DNA of 59,777 nt from CAVVIO01 sp963748095 (GCA_963748095.1 CAVVIO010000061.1:1-59777), one strand, 5' to 3'. Shown: positions 34,324-44,390, counted from the stretch's first letter. Numbers and translations: made by a program. Notes: generated by a model from the sequence alone, not told the origin.

Positions 34324-34506
34324 AAACAGCAGTATTATGATTTTTTTAAAAACAATAGTGATAATTTAACTTCCAATAAGATACAGGAATTGGTGATATG
34401 TTACAGCCGACTGTTTAAACCGGCAAAAGACGGTATCCTGATTCCTGAATTCAGAACCGGAAAAATTGTTGATACAAATCAACAATATAAAATAACGATT
34501 AAATGA
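34324..34506 (+). pseudogene. PAS-domain remnant
   Basis: A plus-strand frame without a start codon contains CYSRLFKPAKDGILIPEFRT and GKIVDTNQQYKI, clearly derived from the PAS start RLFESAKDGILILDAETG seen in the two kinases at 48.6-58.5 kb. It stops at TGA 34504-34506, overlapping the ATG of the next gene. It is a leftover of a third kinase copy or of a recombination event, not a gene. Confidence 0.65.
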
Positions 34507-36737
34507 AAATTGCATTTATTGGTACATACCCGCCCCGCGAATGCGGCATAGGAACATTCACAAATAATCTGTACAAGGCTATATTAAATTCAAGGGAAAG
34601 CATTGAAAACGGCAACGAGGGATTTGTTGTTGCATTAAACGACAATGACCTTACTTACGAATACCCTGTAGAAGTAAAACAGATCATCCGGCAGGAACAC
34701 CAGGAAGATTATTTGAAATCGGCCAAGTTTATAAATCTGAGCGGCGCCGATCTTTGTATTCTCGAACATGAATTTGGAATATTTGGCGGTCAAAACGGCG
34801 TGTATATCCTTCCTTTACTGCACAGACTTGAAGTTCCGCTTATTGTTACATTGCATACCGTACTGAAATCCCCCTCGTATAACGAAAAGGCTGTTTTGCA
34901 ACAAATATGTAAAATGGCGAATAAAATAGTGGTGATGAGCCATAAGGCCATAGAATTCCTGGTGAGTATTTACAAGATTCCAAGAGAAAAAATAGCTTTT
35001 ATTGAACATGGCGTGCCTGACATTCAGTTTGACCAGGAAAAATCGAAAAAAGAATTTAAACTTGAAAGTAAGAAAGTGTTACTTACATTCGGTTTTATAG
35101 GACGTAACAAAGGAATCGAAACGGTAATAAAAGCCTTGCCCGAAGTTGTTAAAAAACATCCTGATGTCATCTATATCGTTTTGGGCAAAACCCATCCCAA
35201 CGTATTGCGACATTCCGGCGAAGAATACCGTATTTTCTTATTGCGACTGGTAAAAAGCCTTCAACTTGAAAAAAATGTAGTGTTTCTGAATGAGTTTATT
35301 AACGAGCAGGATTTATTCAAATACTTATGTGCTTCTGATATATACATAACGCCCTACCTGAACGAAGCCCAGATTACCAGCGGAACACTTTCGTATGCAG
35401 TTGGAGTTGGTTCGGCTGTTATCTCAACGCCCTATTGGCATGCTGAAGAATTGTTGGCAGAAGGAAGAGGAAGGCTTTTTAACTTTAATGATTCCGACAA
35501 CCTGACGGATATATTAACAGAACTGCTGGATAATCCCTCAGAATTGAATGAACTTAGAAGTAAAGCAAAGGATTATGGCCGTAAAATTACCTGGCCAAAG
35601 TCAGGAGAAAAGTATGCAGCGCTGGCTTCAACTATACTGAAAGAAGAACATACGGTAATAGCAAAGAAAGATTCAGTAATGGATCTTCTAATTCTACCAC
35701 CATTTTCATTAACCCATATCAACCGTTTATCAGACGACACAGGAATTATCCAACATGCAAAATTCGGCATTCCGAACTTAAAAGAAGGTTACTGCCTGGA
35801 TGACAATGCCAGGGCTTTGCTGATGGCACTGATGGCATACAGGCAAATAAAAGATATGCGGGCTCTTGAATTATCACCTGTTTATTTAAGCTATATCCAT
35901 TACATGCAAAATCCGGACGGTACATTCAGAAATTTTTTGAGTTTTAGCAGAAACTTTCTGGATGAAGTGGGCTCTGAAGATTCATTTGGAAGAACTATAT
36001 GGGCATTGGGATATTTACTGGGGAATGCCCCCAATGATGCCTATTACCAAACAGGTAAATCGGTATTTTTCAATGCAGCTCCCAATTTTGAAAAATTAAA
36101 ATCGATAAGAAGCATCGCCAATACCATGATTGGCATAAGCTATTATCTGAAAAGCAACCCATCCGACGATTCTATGACCGAAAGATTACGTAACATGGCG
36201 CAAAACTTAATTATACATTTTAAAGAAAACGAAACTCCCGACTGGAAATGGTTTGAACCCCTGCTTGCCTACGACAATGGTATCCTGCCTTTAGCACTTT
36301 TACATTCGGCAGAAATACTGAACGATGATAAAATAACAAAAACAGCCATCAAATCCATGAACTTCCTGACGAAACATACATTGAAGGATAATTACTTATC
36401 GATAATTGGAAATGAGAAATGGTTTATGAAAGAAGGGGAACGTTCTGTTTTTGCCCAGCAACCCATAGATGCCATGGCCATGGTTTTAATGTACCATCAG
36501 GCTTTTCATGTAACAAAGGATAAAGAATATCTCAACATGCTTTATACCTCTTTTCTTTGGTTTCTGGGGGAAAATGACCTGAGGATGAGCCTGTACGATT
36601 TTGAAACAAAAGGATGTTGCGACGGATTTGAAAAAGATGGAGTGAACCGAAACCAGGGAGCTGAAAGTTCACTGGCCTATTTAATCTCCCATTTAACCTT
36701 GTTGCAGGCTTATGAAGAATTTCATGAGTCGGATTAA
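34503..36737 (+). CDS. GT4 glycosyltransferase with C-terminal helical domain
   Basis: This 744-residue protein starts MKIAFIGTYPPRECGIGTFT, a GT-B N-terminal half. The second half of the transferase (about residues 180-375) has LTFGFIGRNKGIETVIKALP, VFLNEFINEQDLFKYLCASD and YITPYLNEAQITSGTLSYAV, typical of GT4. Residues about 390-744 form a separate helical domain (YCLDDNARALLMALMAYRQI; SFGRTIWALGYLLGNAPND; DAMAMVLMYHQAFHV) resembling an alpha/alpha barrel of sugar-active enzymes. It is followed by another GT4 gene after 30 bp, so the pair probably builds or stores a glycan, perhaps mannose-based. Confidence 0.88.
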   Translation: MKIAFIGTYPPRECGIGTFTNNLYKAILNSRESIENGNEGFVVALNDNDLTYEYPVEVKQIIRQEHQEDYLKSAKFINLSGADLCILEHEFGIFGGQNGVYILPLLHRLEVPLIVTLHTVLKSPSYNEKAVLQQICKMANKIVVMSHKAIEFLVSIYKIPREKIAFIEHGVPDIQFDQEKSKKEFKLESKKVLLTFGFIGRNKGIETVIKALPEVVKKHPDVIYIVLGKTHPNVLRHSGEEYRIFLLRLVKSLQLEKNVVFLNEFINEQDLFKYLCASDIYITPYLNEAQITSGTLSYAVGVGSAVISTPYWHAEELLAEGRGRLFNFNDSDNLTDILTELLDNPSELNELRSKAKDYGRKITWPKSGEKYAALASTILKEEHTVIAKKDSVMDLLILPPFSLTHINRLSDDTGIIQHAKFGIPNLKEGYCLDDNARALLMALMAYRQIKDMRALELSPVYLSYIHYMQNPDGTFRNFLSFSRNFLDEVGSEDSFGRTIWALGYLLGNAPNDAYYQTGKSVFFNAAPNFEKLKSIRSIANTMIGISYYLKSNPSDDSMTERLRNMAQNLIIHFKENETPDWKWFEPLLAYDNGILPLALLHSAEILNDDKITKTAIKSMNFLTKHTLKDNYLSIIGNEKWFMKEGERSVFAQQPIDAMAMVLMYHQAFHVTKDKEYLNMLYTSFLWFLGENDLRMSLYDFETKGCCDGFEKDGVNRNQGAESSLAYLISHLTLLQAYEEFHESD

Positions 36738-36767
36738 AGAAACAGCGACAACTGACAAAAAAATTAC

Positions 36768-37778
36768 ATGAAAATCGCGATACTTTCATCGATTGCCTGG
36801 CGGACACCTCCCAAAAAATACGGTCCATGGGAACAAGTAGCATCCAATATCGCTGAGGGAATGGTTGAACTGGGTATTGATGTTACCTTATTTGCCACAG
36901 GTGATTCCATTACAAAAGGTAAATTAGACTCGGTTTGCGAATCGCCATATGCCGAAAACGCTAATATCGACCCCAAAGTAGCAGAGTGTCTTCATATCAG
37001 CCATCTGATGGAACAAGCAGATCAGTTTGATTTGATCCATAATAATTTTGATTTTCTCCCGCTGAGCTATTCCTGTTTGATCAAAACTCCTATGATCACC
37101 ACTATTCATGGTTTTTCGTCTCCAAAAATTCTTCCGGTCTATAAAAAGTACAACAATTCCGGTTATTATGTTTCAATCAGTAATTCAGACCGCAGTCCTG
37201 AACTTGATTACATGGCAACCGTATACAACGGCATTAACACCAATGAATTTATATTCAGGCCTGAATCGGAAGATTATCTGCTTTTTTTCGGCAGGATTCA
37301 TCCGGAAAAGGGAGTTTATGAGTCTATTCAAATTGCTAAAAAAACGAAAAGAAAACTCATCATATCCGGTTTAATTCAGGACCAGGAATACTTTGATCTT
37401 AAGGTCAAGCCATTCATCAATAATCAGGATATAATGTATGTTGGCAACTCCGGGCCTGTTGAACGAAATAAGCTTTTGGGTGGTGCGTTTGCTCTATTAC
37501 ATCCGATTTCCTTTGAAGAACCTTTTGGCCTGAGTGTGGTTGAATCCATGTTTTGTGGAACACCCGTAATTGCATTCAACAGGGGTTCAATGCCGGAAAT
37601 AATTCTTGAAGGAAAGACAGGCTTTCTGGTTAAGAATACTGAAGAAGCATCGGAGGCCGTGGATAATATTAAAACGATAAACCGCAAATTTTGCAGGGAA
37701 TGGTCTGCTTCAATGTTCAGCCATCAAAAAATGGCGAAAAGTTATTTGGAAGTTTATAAGAAGATTTTAAGCGAATAA
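36768..37778 (+). CDS. GT4 family glycosyltransferase
   Basis: The 336-residue protein has the GT-B fold: MKIAILSSIAWRTPPKKYGP at the start, LLFFGRIHPEKGVYESIQIA at the nucleotide-sugar side and the E-x7-E motif in EPFGLSVVESMFCGTPVIAF. No signal peptide. It follows the two-domain glycosyltransferase in a two-gene operon. The donor and acceptor are unknown. Confidence 0.9.
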   Translation: MKIAILSSIAWRTPPKKYGPWEQVASNIAEGMVELGIDVTLFATGDSITKGKLDSVCESPYAENANIDPKVAECLHISHLMEQADQFDLIHNNFDFLPLSYSCLIKTPMITTIHGFSSPKILPVYKKYNNSGYYVSISNSDRSPELDYMATVYNGINTNEFIFRPESEDYLLFFGRIHPEKGVYESIQIAKKTKRKLIISGLIQDQEYFDLKVKPFINNQDIMYVGNSGPVERNKLLGGAFALLHPISFEEPFGLSVVESMFCGTPVIAFNRGSMPEIILEGKTGFLVKNTEEASEAVDNIKTINRKFCREWSASMFSHQKMAKSYLEVYKKILSE

Positions 37779-37860
37779 AAATAAGTATGTCAAGTACAAA
37801 TGAAAATTTATGGATTATTGTTTCAGAAGCTATTTTCAGTTATCGTTTCCGCTGATACAC

Positions 37861-37889
37861 AAAAAAAAAGTCCCGCCAATGGAGGGACT
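37861..37889 (-). terminator. Terminator of first cold-shock gene
   Basis: On the minus strand AGTCCC, nine bases, GGGACT, then eight T. It lies about 30 bp after the cold-shock gene stop. A second copy with the same stem and a changed loop serves the paralogue at 40858. Confidence 0.88.
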
Positions 37890-37919
37890 CAAAATCTTAA
37901 ATGTTTAAAGTATAATAAA

Positions 37920-38111
37920 CTATGCTAGTTTAACATTTACCGCATTTAAACCTTTTTTGCCTTCCTGCAAATCAAAAGTTACTTCGTCATTCTCTGTAAT
38001 ACGATCCTTCAGTCCGGATGAATGTACAAAATATTCTTTAGATGAATTTGCATCTTTTATGAATCCAAAACCTTTAGATTCATTGTAAAATTTTACTGTT
38101 CCGTTGTTCAT
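37920..38111 (-). CDS. Cold-shock domain protein
   Basis: The 63-residue protein is one cold-shock domain with both RNA-binding motifs, KGFGFIKDA (RNP1) and EYFVHSS (RNP2). It binds single-stranded nucleic acid and acts as an RNA chaperone. A close paralogue at 40858-41049 differs at few positions, and the terminator is shared in form, pointing to a local duplication separated by the radical SAM gene and the MITE. Confidence 0.95.
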   Translation of the reverse strand: MNNGTVKFYNESKGFGFIKDANSSKEYFVHSSGLKDRITENDEVTFDLQEGKKGLNAVNVKLA

Positions 38112-38183
38112 AATATTAATTTAATTTAAGGGTGCAAGTTATGCATTATTATTAAGATATTGTATTATTTTTTTTAGAAATTA

Positions 38184-39813
38184 TTAATTTTTTAAAGTTA
38201 CACTGATATTTTCAACCATACTATTGTTTAATTCACCCTCACTAATTTCTTCAATGTGATCAATCATTTCATTCATAGAAACAATAATGTATTCTTTTTG
38301 TTTTTGAAAATGTATAAACATTGCAGCAATATTTACTGCGGCTTCAACTGCTTTGGTGTTCCGAAACAGAATGATAAAAAACATTTTCCAATAAAGGTAT
38401 CCTGTTTGTTTGTTAAACCCCATCTTCCTGCAAACTTTTAAAAATGAGCTTATGTAAAGAAGCCAGGTTTTGAAGTCCGGCTTATATTTATATGCTGGTT
38501 TGAGATGAAGACCATTATAAATAACCCTTTTGAAATAGTTAACAGGTTCATAAATATGCTTAATTACCTGAACATAATTATTTATGATTTCGACTCGTGG
38601 TTTTTTCGTTATAAAGTTCAATCCGCCGGTCGACTGGTCTATATCTTTTTCGTCTATTGATTTTGATGCGTTTTGAAACAATCTTCCCTCCGATTCAAGC
38701 CGCCGGGTAAGTTGTGTGTTAGGTAAGGCATACAGCAGCCCTACCATTGCCATACTTATACCTGAATCTTGTATGGATGTTATCATATTATGCGCTATCT
38801 CAGGGCTTTCGCTGTCGAATCCCATGATATAACCGCCATTACAGACAATACCATACGACATAATTTTTCGTACAGCATCTTCAATCGATTTATTTACATT
38901 TTGGTTTTTCTGCGAAATTGCAAGCGTTTCGTTCTCGGGAGTTTCGATACCCAGGAAAACGTATCTAAAATCCACGTCTTTCATAAGCTGGAGTAATTCC
39001 TCGTCATCGGCAAGATTTACAGAAGCTTCGGTAGAAAAGTAGAAAGGGTACTTATGCTCAACCGACCATTTTTTAATATCACGCAATAGTTCTTTCGCTT
39101 TCCTTTTATTGCCTATAAAATTGTCATCAACAAAATCGATATGTCCCCTGTGACCCAAATCATAAAGATATTGCAATTCTTTAATGACCTGTTCGTTTGT
39201 TTTAAACCTCGGCACCCGTCCGAATAATTCGATAATATCACAAAATTCGCAATTATAGGGGCATCCGCGTATAAACTGCACGCCTATCATAATATAATCA
39301 CGAAAACGTATCAGGTCATATCTTGGCACTACTGCTTCCAACATATTCGCCTTTTCTTCCGATACAAAAATTCCTTTCTTGTCTCCTTTCCTTAAGGCCT
39401 TGAATAAACATGGGAATAGTAATCTCACCTTCGCCAAGAACCAAAAAATCAGCTTCTTTATACAATTCGGGCTGAGATGTAGGATCCGGTCCACCAATTA
39501 CAACAGTACAATTTAGTTTATGTGCTCTTCCTATAAACTCTATCATACTCCTTTGTTGCGGCAACATCCCCCCGGTACAAACAATGTCAGCCCATTGCAG
39601 ATGTTCATCTGTTAAGGGCTCTACGTTTTCGTCTATCAGTTTAAATTTCCATTGTTGCGGTAAAAGTGCAGCCAGGGTTAGCAGTCCAAGCGGCGCAGCT
39701 GGATATTTGGCCCCTGTAATTTTACAAACATCCTGGTAATTCCAAAAACTGTGTTCTGAAAATTTTGTCTGAACAATCAGACAATTGTTTATACTGTTAT
39801 ATAAATCACTCAT
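38184..39813 (-). pseudogene. B12-binding radical SAM protein, one frame break
   Basis: Start MSDLYNSINNCLIVQTKFSE. The N-terminal cobalamin-type domain (PLGLLTLAALLPQQWKFKLI; VVIGGPDPTSQPELYKEADF) ends in GEITIPMFIQGLK, where the frame breaks near 39400 by one extra base. The continuation GDKKGIFVSEEKANMLEAVV leads to the radical SAM core (RGCPYNCEFCDIIELFGRVP; GHIDFVDDNFIGNKRKAKEL; VFLGIETPENETL; GGYIMGFDSESPEIA) and a DUF4070-like tail. Length is 3n+1. It is the same family as the gene at 32011 and is under the same kind of operator (site h). The substrate is unknown. Confidence 0.88.
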
Positions 39814-40031
39814 TTATAAAATAAATATTTTTCTATTTAAAAATTATTCACACAACGATAATCCTGTTATCCATCGTTTCTATTGCAATTTTTTTTAATG
39901 TCCTAATGTTCCTTCATTAAAAGAAAAATAATTTTTGATTACTAAAATGATACAGTTTTATTTTATCTAATTGAAAAGGAACATTAAAATTAAATAACTC
40001 AGTTCGTATGCTTATTGTAGAAAACGAGCAA

Positions 40032-40099
40032 TAAATATATTATATTCTTTAGTTAAATCAGTTACAAAACTCTAAAATAATTTTATATAATTCACACAT
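40032..40099 (-). promoter_or_regulatory. Operator-promoter h
   Basis: On the minus strand ATGTGTGAATTATATAA begins at 40099; the second half-site TTTTGTAA ends at 40062, 21 bp spacing; 22 bp later TATATTTA (40039-40032) is the -7 element. It faces the radical SAM gene whose ATG is at 39813. A MITE copy begins 83 bp behind it. Confidence 0.85.
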
Positions 40100-40181
40100 T
40101 TATTAAAATAATGGTTTTGATCTGGACATGTGATCATTGCTATTTCTTCCAATCGGGATCAATTTCACAAAAACAATTTAT

Positions 40182-40767
40182 GGATCAGTTTAAATAGTTG
40201 TGGAGGAGTATATATATATAAGAACTCTTTACTTTTCATTTTTTTCTTCCTGTTTTAGCACCAAAGGTGCGCTATCATAAGCCTTGGGCTGGAAGCCCAG
40301 GGTAGAATGTAAACCCAAAACTTAAGCACCAAAGGTGCGAAGTCTTAATCCCAAACATATCTCTCATTATATTCTATATCCTATTTTTTTAAAAAGGCCC
40401 TGTATTCATCCTGAAATGATATTTTCCTGTGATGCGTTTCCTGGTTTATTATATAGTTTTTAACTAATGATTGTGGCATACTTGAAAATATTAATAGTTT
40501 GAAATATAACAAAGTTTATTTTCCGAAAATATTTTCAATAAAATCGAGTAAGTTTTCTAATTAAATGCTCAATTTGGATTAAAATATATATGACCGCGCA
40601 CCTTTGGCGCTCGAATTTCATCTATTATATCAACACATAGCCCTTGAGGCTATGCTTATGACCCGGCTCCTTTGGAGCTGTTAATATTGATAGATCTCCC
40701 TATTGTTAATGTAAAAATATTTTAAATACCATGAAAAGTTTCATCTCCTCAACTTTTCAAATTGCCC
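40182..40767. mobile_element. MITE-like element, copy 1
   Basis: About 586 bp bounded by GGATCAGTTTAAATAGTTG at the left and, read on the minus strand, GGGCAATTTGAAAAGTTGAG at the right, an imperfect inverted repeat of about 25 bp. Inside are REP-like palindromes (GCACCAAAGGTGC; CCTTGGGCTGGAAGCCCA; GCTCCTTTGGAGC) and, on the minus strand (stop at 40345), the C-terminal part of a RAYT transposase interrupted by one TAG. The ends match those of the decayed ISAon1-type element at 3383-4820. Two more copies, at 52670 and 58957, have the same orientation. Confidence 0.85.
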
Positions 40768-40800
40768 ACAATTTTTCAGGTTTTGAAAAAAATTGAAACA

Positions 40801-40827
40801 AAAAAAGTCCCTTCATTAGAGGGACTT
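40801..40827 (-). terminator. Terminator of second cold-shock gene
   Basis: On the minus strand AGTCCC, nine bases, GGGACT, then TTTTTT, about 30 bp after the stop, same stem as at 37861-37889. Confidence 0.88.
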
Positions 40828-40857
40828 AAAATTTTAAGTGCTTATAATTACAATAAA

Positions 40858-41049
40858 CTATGCTAGTTTAACATTTACCGCATTTAATCCTTTTTTGCCT
40901 TCCTGTAAATCAAAAGTTACTTCGTCATTTTCACCAATTTGATCTACTAACCCGGATGAATGTACAAAATATTCTTTAGAAGATTCTGCATCTTTAATGA
41001 ATCCAAATCCTTTCGATTCATTATAAAATTTTACTGTTCCTTTGTTCAT
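40858..41049 (-). CDS. Cold-shock domain protein, paralogue
   Basis: A 63-residue cold-shock domain, nearly identical to the product at 37920-38111 (MNKGTVKFYNESKGFGFIKD; EYFVHSSGLVDQIGENDEVT). RNP1 and RNP2 motifs are intact. The leader is AT-rich; a weak resemblance to the nine-site operator was checked and rejected. It is not clear whether both paralogues are needed or differ in expression. Confidence 0.95.
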   Translation of the reverse strand: MNKGTVKFYNESKGFGFIKDAESSKEYFVHSSGLVDQIGENDEVTFDLQEGKKGLNAVNVKLA

Positions 41050-41218
41050 TATATGATTTTTTTATTAAGAGTTACAAGTTACAAATTAAAATTAAAAAAT
41101 GTGACTTAAAAATTCACAAAATTAATTTTAATAAAAATTTTTACCATTCTCCGATTAAAAAACAATACTGTTTATTAATTCCATTTTATACAGCGAACTC
41201 ACATTAATAGTAAATTAA

Positions 41219-41669
41219 TCATGCAATAATCGTTTTAACCTGAGTATAAAAGACAGTATAGACAACTGACCAAAAAATTTGTCCTGCTATCAGCCAGATA
41301 ATGTTTATTTTTTTAATACCATAATATTTAGCTATAAGCAAAGAACCTAGTGGTATGGATAATAGTACAGGGCTTAATATTACTATTCCGAATAAGCCAT
41401 ATTTTAATTTTAATTTTACAAATCTTCTGTTTCTTTTTGTAAAAATTTTCCTTGTTTTTCTATGAAACTTAAATTTTGCAGGCCAGTAATCATTCCAGGT
41501 TTTTAGGAGAAAACCGGAAAAATAAACAAATACAAGTAGTTCCTAAAATACCACCGATGTTGGTGTAGATAAGCGTTTCAGTAAACGACATATTCATTAT
41601 GTAAATTGCCACCGGAAACGTTGCCGCGAATTTCCAGGTACAAAAGAATATGATAGTTAATCCTTTCAT
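41219..41669 (-). pseudogene. Small integral membrane protein, frameshifted
   Basis: ATG 41669 gives MKGLTIIFFCTWKFAATFPV and AIYIMNMSFTETLIYTNIGG, a membrane protein start. The frame breaks near 41507, and the next register continues KTWNDYWPAKFKFHRKTRKI, KYGLFGIVILSPVLLSIPLG and IIWLIAGQIFWSVVYTVFYT to TGA 41219. Length 3n+1 fits one extra base in a protein of 149 residues with about four membrane segments and a basic central loop. No functional family is recognised. It lies 32 bp after the DUF6600-like gene and is probably cotranscribed from operator n. Confidence 0.65.
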
Positions 41670-41701
41670 GTGATAACATAAAAAAATTGAACAGCCGTTT
41701 A

Positions 41702-43013
41702 TTAATTCTTTTCAGGTTTCGATTTCTTTGGTTGCAAGCTCCTGTTATTTCCTGACGAACTTTCCTTTTTCGGTTGTGGAGTTTGTGCCTTATTGTTATT
41801 TTCTTTCTGCGGTGGTTTCACTGTATTCGGTTGTTGTTCTCTTCTTGTATTCTCCGGTGGACTTACTATCCGCGGTTGCGATGGCTGTACCCTGTTATTA
41901 TTTTCATTCTGCGGCTGTTTTACGGTATTCGGTTGCTGCTCTTTTCTGACATTTTCAGGTTGATTTTCATTCCGTGGTTGTGAAGGGTGTGCAGTATTAT
42001 TATCTTTCTGTGGAGGCTTTATGTTATTCGGTTGCTGTTCCCTTCTGCTATTGTTAGATGGGCTTTCTGTCTGTGGCTGAGAAGGCTTTTCCCGGCTATT
42101 ATTGTTATTCTGCGGGGGGATCATGGTATTCGGTTGTTGTTCCCTTCTGCTATTATTCGGTGGATTCTCATTTCGTGGCTGATTTACGGCTCTCCTTTCC
42201 GAAGGACGCTGCACATCCTTCAGGTTAGTTATTCTTGACGGTGCAGGTTTCCGTTCCGAATTATTATAATTATTCTTTACCTGAGGCCTGTACATTTGTA
42301 ACCGGCCATTATTCATGTCCTGTCCAGGTTTATCTCTTTGCTGAATAGCGGCCGGATTGATCCGTCTGCCGGTAACTTTTTCCACATCATTCCTGGCAGG
42401 CCCCGAGATATATGTGGTCCGCCGGCTATTATCTACGTACGTATTGTTAATCACCGTAGAATTTCTGATGATCCTGTCCCGGTCGGATCGATTTACATAA
42501 TAACGATTAATATCATGTCTTTCAATATCCCTGTCCCTAACGAATATCCAGTGATTATTGTGCCTGTTGTAATCCCTGCCAAAACTGGCATTGATACTTA
42601 CACCCGGTCCCATCGGCGTCCAGCCGTAATAACCATTGGCTCTTCTCCAGGTTACCCATGCCGGGCCCCATTCATTTCCGGGTATCCAGAACCAGCCATA
42701 AAAATTATCATAACCCCAGCGGCCATAATGATAAGGCGCCCATCCCCAATTATAATCCGACACCCATGTCCAGCCATAATCCGTCAGCATCCAGTAACCA
42801 TTTGTTGAATAAGGAACAAAGTCAGGCCCGGCATCCGGAATCCATACATAACCGTAATCGGAATAATTGACCCATTGACCATAAGGACTTAACTGATCGT
42901 AGAAAACCTGGAAACTGACATAGGTTTGTCTCGCCGATGCTCCTTTTGGATATAGTACATGCAACAGATTCAAGGCAAGTAACAATGATTGAAATTTTAA
43001 TCAATGATTTCAT
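41702..43013 (-). pseudogene. DUF6600-like secreted protein, start frame broken
   Basis: ATG 43013 gives MKSLIKISII, then an extra base near 42990 changes register to SLLLALNLLHVLYPKGASAR, completing a signal peptide. Length is 3n+1. The mature part has aromatic repeats (YDQLSPYGQWVNYSDYGYVW; YGWTWVSDYNWGWAPYHYGR; FYGWFWIPGNEWGPAWVTWR) of the DUF6600 type, then an Asn/Arg-rich region and at least five Pro/Gln/Asn-rich repeats built on RREQQPNT and PPQ. The long frame alone would have to start at TTG 42985, with a shortened signal peptide. It is likely envelope-associated and is driven by operator n. Confidence 0.75.
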
Positions 43014-43091
43014 GGCGTTCGAATTAAAGAATCGGAATTTTATTATATACTTACAGTCCCGATGTATTAACCGTAGTATGAAAATGAAATA

Positions 43092-43159
43092 TAAAGATAC
43101 AGGAATACACTGCCATATATGTTACATAACTTTTTGGATAAGTTACATCTTTCTCACAT
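43092..43159 (-). promoter_or_regulatory. Operator-promoter n
   Basis: On the minus strand ATGTGAGAAAGATGTAA begins at 43159 (14 of 17 consensus matches), second half-site TTATGTAA ends at 43122, 22 bp, then TATCTTTA (43099-43092). It is the most diverged first half-site but keeps exact spacing. It lies 79 bp before ATG 43013 of the DUF6600-like gene. Confidence 0.78.
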
Positions 43160-43240
43160 TTTCTTCAGAGTCTTTGGATGGTTGATTTGTAATTATTAAA
43201 ACAATGAACCAGAATATATAGAAGATTCGGTTTCAATTGC

Positions 43241-43702
43241 TTAAACGAAAGCTCTGTTAACCACTCTCCCGTATATTGTCTCAATTTGTTCTGCTGTCAG
43301 CTTAAAGCTATTTGTGACAATCTCAAAAATTCTGCTATTTTCTCTATCCCAATAAGTGATGTATCTTGCTTTTTGCTCATTTATCTTTTTCCCTTCGTAA
43401 AGTGTAATAACTTCATCCTTTAATACATTAAATTCAGCATCATCGGGTATGTCAATATATGACAATGCTGAATGAACCAATTTATCTGTATTTACCAATA
43501 ACCAAAAAACCATCTCCCTGAATGAATGATCACTTTCAAAGGCGTCAAATAACATTACTACTACCTGGTTATTGGTGATAAAAGTCTTAACATAAATATC
43601 TCCTCCGTGCTGATTGGATAATTTATTGAGTTTCTCTTTATCTCTGGATAACACAATTTGATCCGGGAGGTACTGTTCGCTAAAATGTGTATTTATTTTC
43701 AT
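43241..43702 (-). CDS. Protein of unknown function, operator-controlled
   Basis: I choose ATG 43702 (MKINTHFSEQYLPDQIVLSR) because the frame upstream to 43828 reads like leader DNA; ATG 43738 is possible. The 153-residue product contains NQHGGDIYVKTFITNNQVVV, MLFDAFESDHSFREMVFWLL and NSFKLTAEQIETIYGRVVN, an alpha/beta cytoplasmic-type protein without Cys clusters or membrane segments. I do not recognise the family. Operator f lies about 340 bp upstream, with nothing coding on this strand between. Confidence 0.65.
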   Translation of the reverse strand: MKINTHFSEQYLPDQIVLSRDKEKLNKLSNQHGGDIYVKTFITNNQVVVMLFDAFESDHSFREMVFWLLVNTDKLVHSALSYIDIPDDAEFNVLKDEVITLYEGKKINEQKARYITYWDRENSRIFEIVTNSFKLTAEQIETIYGRVVNRAFV

Positions 43703-44039
43703 TGGATTAATGGTTTTATTTTCATTGATATATATCATCAGGTATATGTTTAACTCAACTTTTTCAACAAAAAAAAACCGACATAAACAAATTAGTTTCC
43801 CTGAATGAATATAGTAAGTGTAATGCACTAACTTTTAGTGTTTTTTGTCTGACAGTATCCAGGTTCATCCTTGTAAAGCTCAGTTCTCATCGGCCTTTGG
43901 TAAAAACGCTTTCTCTAACGCGCTTTTTGGATTTATTTTTTCAACTTCTTATTTTTCAATCAATATTTACCTGTTCATTTGATTGAAAGAAAATTAAAAA
44001 TAATGATATGGTAAGTGCTATGAATAATTTATTACATAT

Positions 44040-44107
44040 TAAAGGTGCAATCAATTATTAAAAAAGCTTTTACATAATTTCGGGAATAAGTTACATTATT
44101 CACACAT
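44040..44107 (-). promoter_or_regulatory. Operator-promoter f
   Basis: On the minus strand ATGTGTGAATAATGTAA begins at 44107, second half-site TTATGTAA ends at 44070, 22 bp, then CACCTTTA (44047-44040). It faces the unknown-function gene at 43702. The interval 43703-44039 has no gene and would be a long untranslated leader. Confidence 0.85.
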
Positions 44108-44211
44108 TTTTTCAGTACAAGTGAATGGAAAGGGGGCCGCGATTTTTGGCAGCATTATTACTTCAATACATTGAAAAAATGTAAATACCAATCTCTTTAA
44201 TAAGTATAGGA

Positions 44212-44310
44212 ATGAATGAAAGTGACGTTTTCACCTTGTTAATAACCGAAATATATAAAAAACAGGCGCAATTTGAATCTTTTCTTTATCGTTTGGAAAA
44301 CTGTAAGTAG
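44212..44310 (+). CDS. Possible very short peptide
   Basis: ATG 44212 opens 32 codons (MNESDVFTLLITEIYKKQAQ, then FESFLYRLENCK). ATAGG lies immediately upstream of the ATG. It is the only plausible coding in the interval between operator f and cbpM, but it has no family and may be chance. Confidence 0.2.
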   Translation: MNESDVFTLLITEIYKKQAQFESFLYRLENCK

Positions 44311-44390
44311 TTGTCTGAAGCCTTTTAAGTCATTTTGCAGCAGATCTGTTCCTAAAAAAGAAGGAAGGTATTGGTATATCAATTATTATA

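Noticed and set aside
41050..41160. Operator copy upstream of the second cold-shock gene
   Set aside because: TTTTGTGAATTTTTAA and TTTGTAA are present but with wrong spacing and poor core matches; AT-rich chance is enough.
42822..43013. Separate 63-residue gene starting at ATG 43013
   Set aside because: Its first ten residues are the true start of the DUF6600-like signal peptide; after the frame break it merely shadows that gene.
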